Assembly (NCBI GenBank): GCA_037071015.1
Contig: JBAMOY010000001.1
Span: 124,001 to 188,000 of the forward strand
From: JBAMOY01 sp037071015
Lineage (GTDB): Bacteria; Bacillota_I; Bacilli_A; RF39; UBA660
DNA length: 64,000 nucleotides
Reading direction: 5' to 3'
The position numbers and the translations under genes are program-made. Positions 33,622 to 41,165 of the stretch are shown here, piece by piece. Numbering within the stretch: position 1 is the stretch's first letter; the number at the start of each line of letters is the position of its first letter. The notes beneath the pieces were generated by a model. That model saw only the letters and a program-made list of their open reading frames with translations, was not told where the DNA came from and searched no databases.

Positions 33622-33646
33622 ACTAGTTTTTAAAAACTAGTTTTTT
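33620..33646 (+). terminator. Terminator of prfB-ftsX operon
   Basis: A perfect 12-bp inverted repeat AAACTAGTTTTT / AAAAACTAGTTT followed by further T residues, starting in the ftsX stop codon. Confidence 0.8.
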
Positions 33647-33688
33647 CATATTTTAATAGAAATAACATATAATTATTTGGGTGATTAT

Positions 33689-34468
33689 ATGAAATTTGAG
33701 ATTGGTGATAGTGTAACTAGAAAATCATATAATAATGATATTGTTTTTAAGATCATTGCTATTGATGAAGAAGTATATTATTTATCCGGTTTAAATGTTC
33801 GTTTATGTGCAGATGCTCTCGAAGAAGATTTAATTAAATGTGATGATATTGAAGAGGAAGAAGAACGTGCTTTTATTAACCGAATTAAAGATATAAACAA
33901 TTTGGAACGTAATGACTATTTTTATCTTCCGGGAAAAATATTACACATCGATGGAGATAAGGATTATTTGAAACGGTGTCTACAATTTTATGAAGATTTA
34001 AATATTTGGGCTATTGGTGTAGTCGAAAAGGAAGACAATGTGGCATATAGAATTCGCGAGCTATTAGAGGAATATAATCCAAGTATTGTCGTTATAACAG
34101 GGCATGATGCATATTATAAAAAGGGGAATAAGGATGATATTACTTCATATAAAAATAGTATGAATTTTGTCAAGGCCGTTAAGGAGGCTAGACGTTATGA
34201 AAAGAGTCATGATAAATTAATTATTATAGCTGGTGCTTGTCAATCAGATTATGAGGAATTAATTAAAGCCGGAGCTAATTTTGCTTCCAGTCCTAAGAGA
34301 ATTAATATTCATGCTTTAGATCCGGCTATTATAGCGTCTAAAATGAGTTTATCTTCAGTTACTGAAGACATCGATCTAAAACAAATGTTAGAAAAAACTA
34401 AATATGGTAAGGATGGTATGGGTGGTGTTAAAACTAAAGGTACCATGTATACGGGGTATCCAAGATGA
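33689..34468 (+). CDS. yabG: Sporulation-specific protease YabG
   Basis: 259 residues from the ATG at 33689 with GGGTGAT before it. Peptidase family U57 signatures are clear: VVITGHDAYYKKG, SMNFVKAVKEARRYE, IIIAGACQSDYEELIKAGA and FASSPKRINIHALDP. In Bacillus YabG is made late in the mother cell and cleaves spore-coat proteins for maturation. It overlaps veg by four bases (ATGA), keeping the Bacillus order yabG-veg followed by spoVG. Confidence 0.95.
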   Translation: MKFEIGDSVTRKSYNNDIVFKIIAIDEEVYYLSGLNVRLCADALEEDLIKCDDIEEEEERAFINRIKDINNLERNDYFYLPGKILHIDGDKDYLKRCLQFYEDLNIWAIGVVEKEDNVAYRIRELLEEYNPSIVVITGHDAYYKKGNKDDITSYKNSMNFVKAVKEARRYEKSHDKLIIIAGACQSDYEELIKAGANFASSPKRINIHALDPAIIASKMSLSSVTEDIDLKQMLEKTKYGKDGMGGVKTKGTMYTGYPR

Positions 34469-34692
34469 TAAAAACAGTAGAACAAGTAAAAAAAGAACTT
34501 AACAGTCATGTTGGTGAGACGGTAACTATTAAGTGTAATATGGGTCGCAATAAGTATGAAAAGTACCATGTTCGAATTAAAGAACTATATAATTATGTTT
34601 TTTTAGTAGAAGTTCAAGGAAATATTTATTCACAAACAAAATCTTTTTCTTATTCGGACGTTATAACAAAAACCATAAAGATTGATTATTAA
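34465..34692 (+). CDS. veg: Veg family protein
   Basis: 75 residues. The Veg core is visible: small SH3-like beta barrel with TVEQVKKELNSHVGETVTI, MGRNKYEKYHVRIKELYNYVFLVE, and SFSYSDVITKTIKI at the end. In Bacillus subtilis Veg stimulates biofilm gene expression through SinR; a sinR is not seen here. Its ATG overlaps the yabG stop, so in this organism it is coupled to a sporulation gene. Confidence 0.92.
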   Translation: MIKTVEQVKKELNSHVGETVTIKCNMGRNKYEKYHVRIKELYNYVFLVEVQGNIYSQTKSFSYSDVITKTIKIDY

Positions 34693-34760
34693 CTATTGCT
34701 TTTTGCAACCATTTAATATATAATTTAATTGTATTATTATACTTGAAGGGAGAGATTTGC

Positions 34761-35018
34761 TTGAAAATTACATCTGTAAATGTTAGGAAGGTTGAAAAAG
34801 AAGAGTCAAGAATGAAAGGAATAGCTTCAGTTTTATTAGACGATTGTTTTGCCATTCATGATATTAGAATTATTGAAGGGGACAATGGCTTATTTATAGC
34901 TATGCCAAGTCGAAAAACAGCTACTGGTGGATATCGTGATATCGCACATCCAATAACTCCAGAATGCCGTAAAATGTTTGAAGACGCAATTATTGAAGCT
35001 TACAATAATGAAGAATAA
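34761..35018 (+). CDS. spoVG: Septation/RNA-binding regulator SpoVG
   Basis: 85 residues starting at TTG 34761. GAAGGGAGAG lies 6-7 bases upstream, and family members begin MKITSVNVRKV. Conserved SpoVG sequence follows: KGIASVLLDDCFAIHDIRII, GLFIAMPSRKTATGGYRDIAHPI and a short helical tail. SpoVG affects septation and sporulation in Bacillus and binds nucleic acid in several Bacilli. The TTG start may keep the level low. It is closed by a terminator 2 bases after its end. Confidence 0.95.
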   Translation: MKITSVNVRKVEKEESRMKGIASVLLDDCFAIHDIRIIEGDNGLFIAMPSRKTATGGYRDIAHPITPECRKMFEDAIIEAYNNEE

Positions 35019-35038
35019 GACATTTTATATGTCTTTTT
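35016..35038 (+). terminator. Terminator after spoVG
   Basis: A short stem AAGACAT / ATGTCTT followed by T residues, overlapping the spoVG stop codon. Confidence 0.65.
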
Positions 35039-35119
35039 TATTATAATAAGTTATAATATTTATAAATTTAATAAAAAGATGATAATAATAAATGTTTTTA
35101 TGTTAAAAAATAATATTAC

Positions 35120-35145
35120 AAAAAGACACGCTTGTGTCTTTTTTT
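35120..35145 (+). terminator. Second terminator, without an obvious gene before it
   Basis: A 10-bp stem AAAAAGACAC / GTGTCTTTTT with loop GCTT and a T-run. The ~80 bases between this and the spoVG terminator hold TATAAT-like boxes but no credible gene, so a short RNA or a back-up terminator is possible. Confidence 0.65.
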
Positions 35146-35166
35146 GCAAATAGTTAATAAAAAATA

Positions 35167-35195
35167 TTGACAAAAAATGGCAAATAAGTTATATT
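35167..35195 (+). promoter_or_regulatory. Strong sigma-A promoter before micro-ORF cluster
   Basis: TTGACA (35167-35172), 17-base spacer, TATATT (35190-35195). It drives transcription into three micro-ORFs that each have AGAAAGG ribosome-site-like sequence. Confidence 0.75.
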
Positions 35196-35230
35196 TAGGA
35201 CGTAATATGTAGAAAGGAGAGTGATTAATT

Positions 35231-35305
35231 ATGTTAAGAAATATTACAATGTTAATGATGATAAAAATTGTAGAAGGTAGGATTAATCACGCTCTAATCA
35301 TTTAA
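35231..35305 (+). CDS. Micro-ORF 1 (24 aa), start region self-complementary
   Basis: AGAAAGGAGAG lies 9 bases before an ATG that opens 24 codons: a hydrophobic, Met- and Ile-rich peptide. The ribosome-site region 35218-35229 (AGAGTGATTAAT) can pair with 35282-35295 inside the ORF through 12 bp with a two-base bulge, which would hide the ribosome site. No family known. It may be a leader peptide, a regulated toxin-like peptide or not translated. Confidence 0.4.
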   Translation: MLRNITMLMMIKIVEGRINHALII

Positions 35306-35395
35306 CTTTATTAAAGCAAAAATAATCCTGTGGCTCTTTTTTATCATAATAAAGATAATCAGGCAATTTATAGAAAGGAAGTGTGGATTATCTTA

Positions 35396-35464
35396 ATGAG
35401 TAGTACAATAGAAAAAGGCAAGATAATTCATACTATATTCAAAATTATTTTGCTAAAAATTTGA
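35396..35464 (+). CDS. Micro-ORF 2 (22 aa), doubtful
   Basis: A 22-codon frame with an amphipathic, Ile/Lys-rich product. AGAAAGGAA lies 16 bases upstream, too far for an ideal ribosome site; GTG codons lie nearer. GATTATCTT (35386-35394) just before the ATG can pair with AAGATAATC at 35352-35360 or with AAGATAAT at 35420-35427, and GGCAAGATAATT (35417-35428) pairs perfectly with 35475-35486. The RNA structures look more conserved in plan than the peptide. Confidence 0.25.
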   Translation: MSSTIEKGKIIHTIFKIILLKI

Positions 35465-35505
35465 TTATATAATTAATTATCTTGCCTAAAAGAAAGGTGA
35501 GATTT

Positions 35506-35673
35506 ATGAGATTCAAGAAAATTTTAATACAACAGAGAGATCTCATAGTTCAAGTATTAGATATAATACAAATTGTCAATGTATTTTATGATGTTAAATT
35601 AATTTCGGTTATTATAATCGTTGTACGTGCTATAATAAACAAATTAGAGAGAGGAATTGATGAGATTAAATAA
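35506..35673 (+). CDS. Micro-ORF 3, small membrane peptide (55 aa)
   Basis: AGAAAGGTGAG precedes an ATG opening 55 codons. The product has a basic start, a hydrophobic segment VKLISVIIIVVRAIIN and a charged tail, so it could insert in the membrane. The start codon region TATGAGAT (35505-35512) pairs perfectly with ATCTCATA (35540-35547), which would mask the start. A good terminator follows 15 bases after the stop. No family recognised. Confidence 0.5.
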   Translation: MRFKKILIQQRDLIVQVLDIIQIVNVFYDVKLISVIIIVVRAIINKLERGIDEIK

Positions 35674-35688
35674 TTTAGTTGTATTTTG

Positions 35689-35713
35689 ACGCCTATTTTT
35701 AGGCGTTTTTTTA
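35689..35713 (+). terminator. Terminator of micro-ORF transcript
   Basis: A GC-rich 7-bp stem ACGCCTA / TAGGCGT with a 4-base loop and eight T residues. Confidence 0.85.
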
Positions 35714-35761
35714 AGTTCTATATATATATTAATTATCATAGTATTTATTAGGAGGCATATT

Positions 35762-36055
35762 ATGGACAAGGATATAAATATAGGTGGTAATTTTAATCAT
35801 AATGTTACCATTAATGAACGTAAAAATATTGTTATTTCTGGTGTTAAAAAAATAGATAGTTTTGATAATGAAGAGTTTTTATTAGAGACTAGTATGGGAT
35901 ATATGGTTATTAAAGGAGCAGAATTAGAAATTATTAAGTTAGATACATATCAAGGAAATGTTAGTATTAAGGGAAAAATCAATAGTTTAAATTATGTTGA
36001 AAACTTGAAGAAAAAAGAAAAAGAAGAAAGTATGTTTAACAAGTTATTTAAATGA
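35762..36055 (+). CDS. yabP: Sporulation protein YabP
   Basis: 97 residues with the YabP/YqfC fold: HNVTINERKNIVISGVKKI, SFDNEEFLLETSMGYMVIKG and GNVSIKGKINSLNYVE. Needed for spore development in Bacillus, in the mother cell. TAGGAGGCA precedes the ATG. The stop overlaps the yabQ start by four bases. The order yabP-yabQ-divIC is that of Bacillus. Confidence 0.93.
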   Translation: MDKDINIGGNFNHNVTINERKNIVISGVKKIDSFDNEEFLLETSMGYMVIKGAELEIIKLDTYQGNVSIKGKINSLNYVENLKKKEKEESMFNKLFK

Positions 36056-36339
36056 TTGCTTTAAAATTGCAAATATATACCATTATCTTTTCTTTTTTAT
36101 ATGGTATTGGTTTTTCCTTGTTACTTGATTTTAACTATCGTTTCATTCATTCGAAGAATAAATTTATTAAATATTTCTCTACTATTTTAATCGTTATATT
36201 AAGCATTCTTATTTACTTTATAGGAATAATGAAAATTAGTTACGGTATATTTCACATTTATTCTATTTTATGTATTATCATTGGATATATCTTGACATCA
36301 TTGGTAGTTAGCTATATTGCTAAGCGAAAAAGAAAATGA
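36052..36339 (+). CDS. yabQ: Spore cortex protein YabQ
   Basis: 95 residues with four short membrane segments and a basic C-terminus, opening with LKLQIYTIIFSFLYGIGFSL and a conserved Asp/Asn/Arg loop (LDFNYRF). It is slightly shorter than Bacillus YabQ. Location between yabP and divIC secures the call. In Bacillus it sits in the forespore membrane and is needed for cortex synthesis. Confidence 0.88.
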   Translation: MIALKLQIYTIIFSFLYGIGFSLLLDFNYRFIHSKNKFIKYFSTILIVILSILIYFIGIMKISYGIFHIYSILCIIIGYILTSLVVSYIAKRKRK

Positions 36340-36368
36340 TATAATTTTTATATAAGGTAGGTGATAAA

Positions 36369-36821
36369 ATGGCTAAACGTCGAAGAGTGTCGAAAGCTTC
36401 TAAAAGACGCTTAATGTGTTTTGGTATTTTGTCCATAGCTATTATCATCTATTTTTTTATTAGCTTAGGGACCTATGTTTTAAAAATTGCTAATTTAAGT
36501 AATGAAAAGAAAAAACTTGAACAGGAATTAGTAGAAATGAAAGAATCTGAAGAGGATTTGAGCAATGAGATTGAAAGATTAAAAGACCCTGACTATTTAG
36601 CTCGATATGCTAGAGAAAATTATTCTTATTCTAAAGATGGTGAATATATTATTAAACTTGATAAGGATAATAATATAGAAAAGGTTCAAGAGACTCCTGA
36701 ATATAAACAATATATTATTTATATTGGTGCAATTATTATTGGCATGGTTTTTATTTATATTATACGAAAAGGAAATAAACGAAAAAAAATAAAACAAAAG
36801 AAAAATAAAAGAAATCTTTAA
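36369..36821 (+). CDS. divIC: Septum formation initiator DivIC/FtsB-like, with extra C-terminal helix
   Basis: 150 residues: a basic tail, a membrane segment (about residues 17-37), an extracellular coiled coil (LSNEKKKLEQELVEMKESEE) and the conserved DPDYLARYARENY block. Unlike normal DivIC, which ends soon after this, there is a second hydrophobic helix (YIIYIGAIIIGMVFIYIIR) and a Lys-rich tail, predicting that the C-terminus returns to the cytoplasm. It works in the division septum with DivIB and FtsL. It ends at a palindromic terminator. Confidence 0.9.
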   Translation: MAKRRRVSKASKRRLMCFGILSIAIIIYFFISLGTYVLKIANLSNEKKKLEQELVEMKESEEDLSNEIERLKDPDYLARYARENYSYSKDGEYIIKLDKDNNIEKVQETPEYKQYIIYIGAIIIGMVFIYIIRKGNKRKKIKQKKNKRNL

Positions 36822-36832
36822 AGATTTCTTTT
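36807..36832. terminator. Bidirectional terminator
   Basis: A 26-base palindrome (AAAAGAAATCTTT and its complement) between convergent divIC and lemA. Confidence 0.75.
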
Positions 36833-37376
36833 ATAGTTTAAAATCATTAACGATATCATCATTCATGTCTTTACCATCAAAATATGTTTTTAATTTGTAA
36901 CCAGCAAGCTTTCCGACAACATTTGATGGAAATGTTCTCATCAATTTGTTATAGTCGGTTATAATATCATTGTAATATTTTCTAAAAGCCACTATTTCCG
37001 ATTCGGATTCCATTAATCCCAAATCAATTTTAACAAAACTTTCACAAGTTTTAAGATCCTTGTATGTCTCTTTATAATGATTAAATTCATTTATAGCTTC
37101 GTAAAGTTGACGGTCTAATTCAAAGTTTGTTAATTTGCGTGAACGTAATTTAACAATAATTTCTAACACATCACTTTTTTCTTTGGTATTGGCTTTGATA
37201 ATGTTAATTGATTTGTTTAACAGATCAAACCTTTTACGTAGTGTAGAATCGATATTAACTTCAGCCTCATTGATGCGAATTATATATGTTTGAAATTTGT
37301 TATATATAGAAATGAACCAAATTAAGAGAATTCCTAGTACAATAACAATAAATAAAAATATTATAAAATAGTTCAT
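36831..37376 (-). CDS. lemA: LemA family protein
   Basis: 181 residues: an N-terminal membrane segment (about residues 4-23) followed by a long helical domain with the LemA motifs SIYNKFQTYIIRINEAEVNID, LRKRFDLLNKSINIIKAN, and FRKYYNDIITDYNKLMRTFPSN (shown in parts). LemA proteins are small membrane-attached helical proteins of unclear function, often near proteases or in stress operons. Here it stands next to gerQ on the same strand with a 48-base gap. Confidence 0.88.
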   Translation of the reverse strand: MNYFIIFLFIVIVLGILLIWFISIYNKFQTYIIRINEAEVNIDSTLRKRFDLLNKSINIIKANTKEKSDVLEIIVKLRSRKLTNFELDRQLYEAINEFNHYKETYKDLKTCESFVKIDLGLMESESEIVAFRKYYNDIITDYNKLMRTFPSNVVGKLAGYKLKTYFDGKDMNDDIVNDFKL

Positions 37377-37424
37377 AATCTATCACCCTAAAAAAATTAT
37401 AGCAAAAAAACAAGGCGATTACAA

Positions 37425-37793
37425 TTAATTTGGAATAAATTCTGGGCTATAATTAATCTTTTCATGGAACTTAATATAATCAACATATATCATAAGTAAT
37501 AAATACCAATGACCGGTTGCAGGATCACTTAAAATAATATGATCACGTCCTGATTGTTCAACGATACCAGAAAACATTTTATCACGCCATTCGGTAGAAT
37601 CGGTAAACGTCATATAAACATCAACTTTTTTTCCCTTATTCAATCTTAAAATATTTTCGATATAAGACTGTTCAAAGGGGATATCAACAGTTGTGGGTGC
37701 GTTTTCTTGGTTTGGGGTTACAAAATTACCATTATAAATACCACTACCTGGGAAATTAGGATTTCCATTATAAAAGTTACTATTATTATTCAT
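37425..37793 (-). CDS. gerQ: Spore coat protein GerQ
   Basis: 122 residues. An Asn/Gly/Pro-rich N-terminus of ~35 residues is followed by the conserved GerQ core: FEQSYIENILRLNKGKKVDV, FTDSTEWRDKMFSGIVEQSG, RDHIILSDPATGHWYLL and IYVDYIKFHE. In Bacillus GerQ is a coat protein needed for the cortex-lytic enzyme CwlJ and is cross-linked during coat maturation. This is direct evidence of true spore-coat assembly. AGAAAGGATGG precedes the ATG on the reverse strand. Confidence 0.95.
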   Translation of the reverse strand: MNNNSNFYNGNPNFPGSGIYNGNFVTPNQENAPTTVDIPFEQSYIENILRLNKGKKVDVYMTFTDSTEWRDKMFSGIVEQSGRDHIILSDPATGHWYLLLMIYVDYIKFHEKINYSPEFIPN

Positions 37794-37873
37794 AAAACCA
37801 TCCTTTCTATAAATATATATTAAATCTTAATATAAATTATGCTATAATAATAAAAAGAATTAGGAGGAATATC

Positions 37874-38455
37874 ATGGATGTTAAAATTGGAATATCTAAT
37901 CATCATGTCCATTTATGTCAACAGGATTTAGAAACTTTATTTGGTGAAAATTATATGTTAATTAAAGATCGTGAATTATCTCAGCCTGGTGAATTTGCTA
38001 GTACAGCTCGAGTAACTATTAAAACCTATAAATCGGAGATTACCAATGTCCGTGTTTTAGGGCCAATCCGTGATTATACGCAAGTTGAAATTTCTAAAAC
38101 GGACGCTATTAGGTTAGGGATTAATCCTCCTGTTAGAGAATCTGGTGATTTAATAGATAGTGCTGCTGTAACTTTAATTGGGCCAGCTGGTGAAATTGAT
38201 TTATTAAAAGGTTGTATTATTGCCAGTCGCCATATTCATCTTAATAACGAGGATTTAGTTAAATATGGGTTACAAAACAAGACTAAGGTCAATGTTAAGT
38301 TATTAGGACCTAAAGGCGGTATCATTGATAATGTTTCATTAAAAATTGGAACTAATTATCGACTAGAGTTACATTTGGATACGGATGATGCTAACGCTCA
38401 TTTAATAAAACAGGGTGATATTGGCATAATATTAAGTGGTGATAAAAATGATTAA
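37874..38455 (+). CDS. pduL: Phosphate propanoyl/acetyl transferase PduL
   Basis: 193 residues. Converts acyl-CoA plus phosphate to acyl phosphate. Two half-domains each carry zinc-binding histidines: ISNHHVHLCQQDL near the start and IASRHIHLNNEDL near residue 115. KDRELSQPGEFASTARV and VRVLGPIRDYTQVEIS are family hallmarks. No microcompartment shell genes or targeting peptide are visible, so it probably replaces Pta in making acetyl phosphate for AckA (13734). TAGGAGGAA precedes the ATG. Confidence 0.95.
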   Translation: MDVKIGISNHHVHLCQQDLETLFGENYMLIKDRELSQPGEFASTARVTIKTYKSEITNVRVLGPIRDYTQVEISKTDAIRLGINPPVRESGDLIDSAAVTLIGPAGEIDLLKGCIIASRHIHLNNEDLVKYGLQNKTKVNVKLLGPKGGIIDNVSLKIGTNYRLELHLDTDDANAHLIKQGDIGIILSGDKND

Positions 38456-38672
38456 TGAATTTAGAATTTGTGATCGGTGTAAAGCAACTAATGTTAACAC
38501 TTTAATTCCGAAACTGAAGGAAATAGATAGTGCTTGTAAAATTAAAGTTGGATGTCAAAATTTTTGTGGAATTGGTATGAAAAAGAGTTTTGCTATTGTT
38601 AATAATATTCCCGTTATAGCTGAAAATGAGGATGAATTGATCGAAAAAATAAAAGCTAAGATAGTTAATTAA
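38448..38672 (+). CDS. YuzB-like small protein (DUF1450)
   Basis: 74 residues from the ATG at 38448; AAGTGGTGAT precedes it and it overlaps pduL by 8 bases. Four cysteines, CDRC near the start and GCQNFC in the middle, followed by a FAIVNNIPVIAENEDELIEKI tail, resemble the YuzB/DUF1450 thioredoxin-like family, possibly metal or Fe-S binding. Function is unknown. The overlap suggests coupling with pduL. Confidence 0.75.
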   Translation: MINEFRICDRCKATNVNTLIPKLKEIDSACKIKVGCQNFCGIGMKKSFAIVNNIPVIAENEDELIEKIKAKIVN

Positions 38673-38688
38673 ATATTAAAATAAAATT

Positions 38689-38722
38689 AAAACAACTAGT
38701 TGTTGGGATAACTAGTTGTTTT
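38689..38722. terminator. Bidirectional terminator
   Basis: A perfect 13-bp stem AAAACAACTAGTT / AACTAGTTGTTTT with an 8-base loop, between the DUF1450 gene and the convergent penicillin-binding protein gene. Confidence 0.88.
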
Positions 38723-40685
38723 CTTGTTTTACCGTGGGAATTAAGTCGTCTAAATCTTCATTGACAGTATATGGTTCAGTTCCTTTAATATAATAAGTTA
38801 ATTTCTTCTTTTTGCTGTTATCGGTGGCTAATTTGCCGCTGACTGGTTCAATTAGAACTCCGACTACATTTTTAGGAGCATTATACCATTTAACATCTTG
38901 ATCTTTAAGATAGTTTTCGACAATATCAGCCCATACATTTTTATTAATTAAACCATCATTATTAGTTGTTTCTTTATTATCATCATATCCTGTCCAAACA
39001 CCTACTAAAATGTTTTTATTATAACCAAAAATTAAGTGATCTGTGTTGGTAGAACCAGTTTTTATAGCATATTTTTTAGTTATTTTAGGAGCGATACTAA
39101 TACAAGTAGGATAAGTATAGTCGATGAAGTCTGATGAATAGCAGTTGTTTAACATATCGTTTAATACAAACACAGTACTTTTATTTAAAACATTTTCTGG
39201 AGATTCTTTATGTTCGTATAGTATGTTACCATTTATGTCCTCAACCTTGTTAATTAAATAGGGGGTATTTTTATAACCTTCATTGGCTAAAGTACCATAG
39301 GCGCTCATCATTTCTAAAATATTTATTTCTTTTGCTCCTAAAGCAAGAGAAGGAATAGCGTTTAATTTACTAGTAATCCCAACCCTTTTAAGCGTTTCTA
39401 CCAGAGTATCTTCACCTAAAAAAAGATGGGTTTTGACCGCATATATATTATCTGAATAAGCTAAAGCAGCTGCCATACTGATATCACTATTGGGATAGGT
39501 ATCACCAAAATTACTTGGACTATAAGTTTTATTCTCTCCAAATGTAAAAGTTGTTTTTTCACTAGTAAATGTTGTTGAAGGTGTAAAACCATTTTCTAAG
39601 GCCGCGTAATATAAGAATGGTTTAATTGTCGAGCCAACTTGCCGTTTAGAACTGGTAACTCGATTAAATTGACTTTTATTATAGTCTCTTCCTCCGGCTA
39701 GCGCAATTATTTTTCCGGTTTCAGGATCCATAGCTACACTGGCTACCTCTAACTCCTCATTGTCTTTCATATTATTATTAATACTTTCTTCCATAATTCG
39801 TTGAGCGTTCATATCTAGGTTAGTATATATTTTTAAGCCTCCAGTAGTTAAAAAAGAATCGGGGATTGAATTGATTGTTTTTAATTCATTAATAACAGCA
39901 TCTTGATAGTACATTAAGGTATTTAATTTATGACCATCACTGTTTCCGACATAAACTAGCTCTTCATCTAAAGCTTTATCCATTTCTGTTTCAGAGATAT
40001 ATTTGTTTTTGACCATTGATTTTAAAATAAGCGTTTGTCTCTCTTTGGCTGCTTTTTCATCAATTAATGGTGAATATTTACTAGGCCATTTTGGAATTCC
40101 AGCCAGAATACTAGCTTCCGCCAAATTTAAATCTTTAGCACTTTTATTAAAATAGTATTGAGCGGCGTTTTCAATACCAAAAATACCACCATAGTTGATA
40201 GTGTTTAAATAACCTTCTAAAATTTCTTCTTTGCTATAGTGTGCTTCCAATCTAATAGTTAACCAAGCTTCTTCAATTTTTCTTGACCATGTTTTCCCAA
40301 AGTCTAAAAAAAGATTTTTAGTATATTGCTGAGAAATAGTTGAGGCACCCTGTGATTTAGAACCGGTTATAACATTATTGTAAAAAGCTTTAATTATTCG
40401 TAAAAAGTCAAATCCTTGATGTTTATAGAAATGTTTATCTTCAATAGAAATAGTAGCATTAATTAAATAAGGTGATATATCATTTAAACTAACCCAGGCA
40501 TCACTATTATTACCTGAATATAGTTCATCGTTTTGATCATACAGATAAAAACTGTTGGCAGAGTTTATTGATAGTTTAGGCGTTAGCTTAGCATATAAGT
40601 AAATTCCACCGTATAAAACAACGACGGAGATGATAATAATTCCCATAATTTTTAAGCTTTTTTTTACAATTCTCACTAGTATCAC
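38712..40685 (-). CDS. pbp1A: Bifunctional class A penicillin-binding protein
   Basis: 657 residues. N-terminal membrane anchor (about residues 11-32), then a GT51 glycosyltransferase domain with IEDKHFYKHQGFD (catalytic Glu), GASTISQQYTKNLF and LNTINYGG. The transpeptidase domain has the SxxK serine in GSTIKP, SDN as the second motif and KTGS as the third. It polymerises and cross-links peptidoglycan outside the membrane. There is no PASTA or long C-terminal extension. It is transcribed away from argS, with the two starts about 100 bases apart. Confidence 0.95.
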   Translation of the reverse strand: MILVRIVKKSLKIMGIIIISVVVLYGGIYLYAKLTPKLSINSANSFYLYDQNDELYSGNNSDAWVSLNDISPYLINATISIEDKHFYKHQGFDFLRIIKAFYNNVITGSKSQGASTISQQYTKNLFLDFGKTWSRKIEEAWLTIRLEAHYSKEEILEGYLNTINYGGIFGIENAAQYYFNKSAKDLNLAEASILAGIPKWPSKYSPLIDEKAAKERQTLILKSMVKNKYISETEMDKALDEELVYVGNSDGHKLNTLMYYQDAVINELKTINSIPDSFLTTGGLKIYTNLDMNAQRIMEESINNNMKDNEELEVASVAMDPETGKIIALAGGRDYNKSQFNRVTSSKRQVGSTIKPFLYYAALENGFTPSTTFTSEKTTFTFGENKTYSPSNFGDTYPNSDISMAAALAYSDNIYAVKTHLFLGEDTLVETLKRVGITSKLNAIPSLALGAKEINILEMMSAYGTLANEGYKNTPYLINKVEDINGNILYEHKESPENVLNKSTVFVLNDMLNNCYSSDFIDYTYPTCISIAPKITKKYAIKTGSTNTDHLIFGYNKNILVGVWTGYDDNKETTNNDGLINKNVWADIVENYLKDQDVKWYNAPKNVVGVLIEPVSGKLATDNSKKKKLTYYIKGTEPYTVNEDLDDLIPTVKQENN

Positions 40686-40784
40686 CTCATTCTAAAGTTA
40701 GTATTGGAAAAAAAAAGTTAAAATATAAGTGCTTTTTTTAAAAAGTTATGTTATAATTACATTCAGTTAAAAGTGGGTGAAAAA

Positions 40785-41165
40785 ATGGCTAAAATTAAAA
40801 TAGAAACTTCACTTAATACCATTAATGAAATGTCTGCCAATATTCATAATGAAATCATTGGGGAAATTGATGCTCAAAAAATTATTTACAATGAAGGTGA
40901 AATCAAAGTTATTATCGAAATTACAGACAAGCAAGTTACGATGTCAAGGATTAACGATGATTATATTATTAAAATGATTTTTATTAAAAATAGCATTACA
41001 GAAGGTTTATATGATATTAAAGATCTTGATGTTAAATTTAATTTAGCTGTTGAAACAAATGAGTTAGTTATTGAGGATGGTAAGTTATATATTGATTATC
41101 ATTTAAATCTAAATAATGAAGATATGGGAATTTTCCATTTTCAATTAGATTATGAGGTGATTTAA
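40785..41165 (+). CDS. DUF1934 (YwiB-like) protein
   Basis: 126 residues from the ATG at 40785, preceded by GTGGGTGA. A small calycin-like beta barrel with alternating strands ending FHFQLDYEVI. Location immediately before argS, overlapping it by one base, repeats the ywiB-argS arrangement of Bacillus and supports the family call. Function is unknown. Confidence 0.8.
   Translation: MAKIKIETSLNTINEMSANIHNEIIGEIDAQKIIYNEGEIKVIIEITDKQVTMSRINDDYIIKMIFIKNSITEGLYDIKDLDVKFNLAVETNELVIEDGKLYIDYHLNLNNEDMGIFHFQLDYEVI

Noticed and set aside
35081..35158. A short frame of about 24 codons between two terminators after spoVG
   Set aside because: It has no ribosome site and runs through the second terminator hairpin.
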